Source: PALSA-1003 sp963791945 (lineage in GTDB: Bacteria; Pseudomonadota; Gammaproteobacteria; Burkholderiales; Casimicrobiaceae). From it: a stretch of DNA of 64,000 nt. The stretch covers positions 1,860,001 to 1,924,000 of the forward strand of contig CAWBUD010000002.1 of NCBI GenBank assembly GCA_963791945.1. Direction: 5' to 3'. Shown piece after piece: positions 63,939 through 64,000 of the stretch (position 1 is the stretch's first letter; each line of letters starts with the position of its first letter). The notes below the pieces were generated by a model that saw nothing but the letters and a program-made list of their open reading frames with translations, had not been told where the DNA came from and made no database searches. The position numbers and the translations under genes are program-made.

Positions 63939-64000
63939 ATGGGCGACGGCCAGACACCGTCGCAAACGCCTTCTATGCATGTTTCGCATGACGTCTGGGA
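63939..64000 (+). CDS. Start of an unidentified gene, truncated by the window edge
   Basis: An ATG at 63939 preceded by AGGAGA with five bases spacing opens a frame that stays open to the window end (MGDGQTPSQTPSMHVSHDVW). It is divergent from the EamA gene. Too little is visible to name a family. Confidence 0.45.
   Translation, partial: MGDGQTPSQTPSMHVSHDVW

Overview
The window reads as a high-GC chromosomal segment of a betaproteobacterium, probably Burkholderiales or Rhodocyclales-like. This is inferred from strong GC bias at third codon positions, many ATGA-coupled genes, repeated branched-chain amino acid type (Liv) ABC transporters, and a complete box-type benzoyl-CoA pathway with a BoxR/BzdR regulator. 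No rRNA, tRNA, CRISPR array, insertion sequence or phage gene was recognised. Almost the whole window is devoted to uptake and CoA-dependent breakdown of aromatic acids.

Positions 1-16429, all on the minus strand, form one long probable operon read from 16429 down. It starts with a Liv transporter (binding protein, two permeases, two ATPases), followed by a hot-dog thioesterase and a PadBCD-like phenylacetyl-CoA:acceptor oxidoreductase whose membrane subunit carries an apparent frameshift. A phenylacetate-CoA ligase, a 4-hydroxybenzoyl-CoA reductase (HcrC-HcrA-HcrB) and a benzoate/hydroxybenzoate-type CoA ligase follow, and the start of another LivF is cut by the window edge. Read as a pathway, (4-hydroxy)phenylacetate and 4-hydroxybenzoate would be activated and converted towards benzoyl-CoA.

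Positions 16585-20932 (plus) hold a GNAT acetyltransferase, a cysteine-free Rrf2 regulator, an SDR, a UBP-type zinc-finger protein, a Tat-exported F420-reductase-like protein and a multi-TM transporter. A minus-strand aldo/keto reductase and about 950 bases of probably decayed sequence come next.

Positions 22828-36284 are the benzoate core. On the minus strand, a DUF4863 protein, benzoate-CoA ligase and a Liv transporter are read leftwards. On the plus strand, boxR-boxC-boxB-boxA and an AraC regulator are read rightwards. The two arms diverge from a shared 215-base control region. BoxB/BoxA epoxidise and BoxC opens the ring of the benzoyl-CoA made by the first operon and by benzoate-CoA ligase. 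A secreted tannase/feruloyl-esterase family protein follows at 36558.

Positions 38350-45171 (minus) look like a 2-aminobenzoate (or salicylate) CoA-dependent monooxygenase operon. It has a fused flavin monooxygenase/Old-Yellow-Enzyme protein, an SDR, a MarR regulator, a CoA ligase, a RidA protein and a second, unfused monooxygenase. An AT-rich 30-base palindrome overlaps its likely promoter. Positions 45290-50527 (minus) are a polyamine-type ABC transporter with an unusual glutamine-amidotransferase-like gene inside the operon.

Positions 50632-55706 (plus) carry a GAF protein and a third full Liv transporter. Facing them on the minus strand, 55688-61387 hold a gamma-glutamyltransferase, a DadA-like oxidoreductase, a 4-hydroxyproline epimerase type racemase, a pirin and a glutathione S-transferase. 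The window ends with a G1-peptidase-like protein lacking the expected catalytic residues, a second RidA protein, an EamA exporter and the first codons of a divergent gene.
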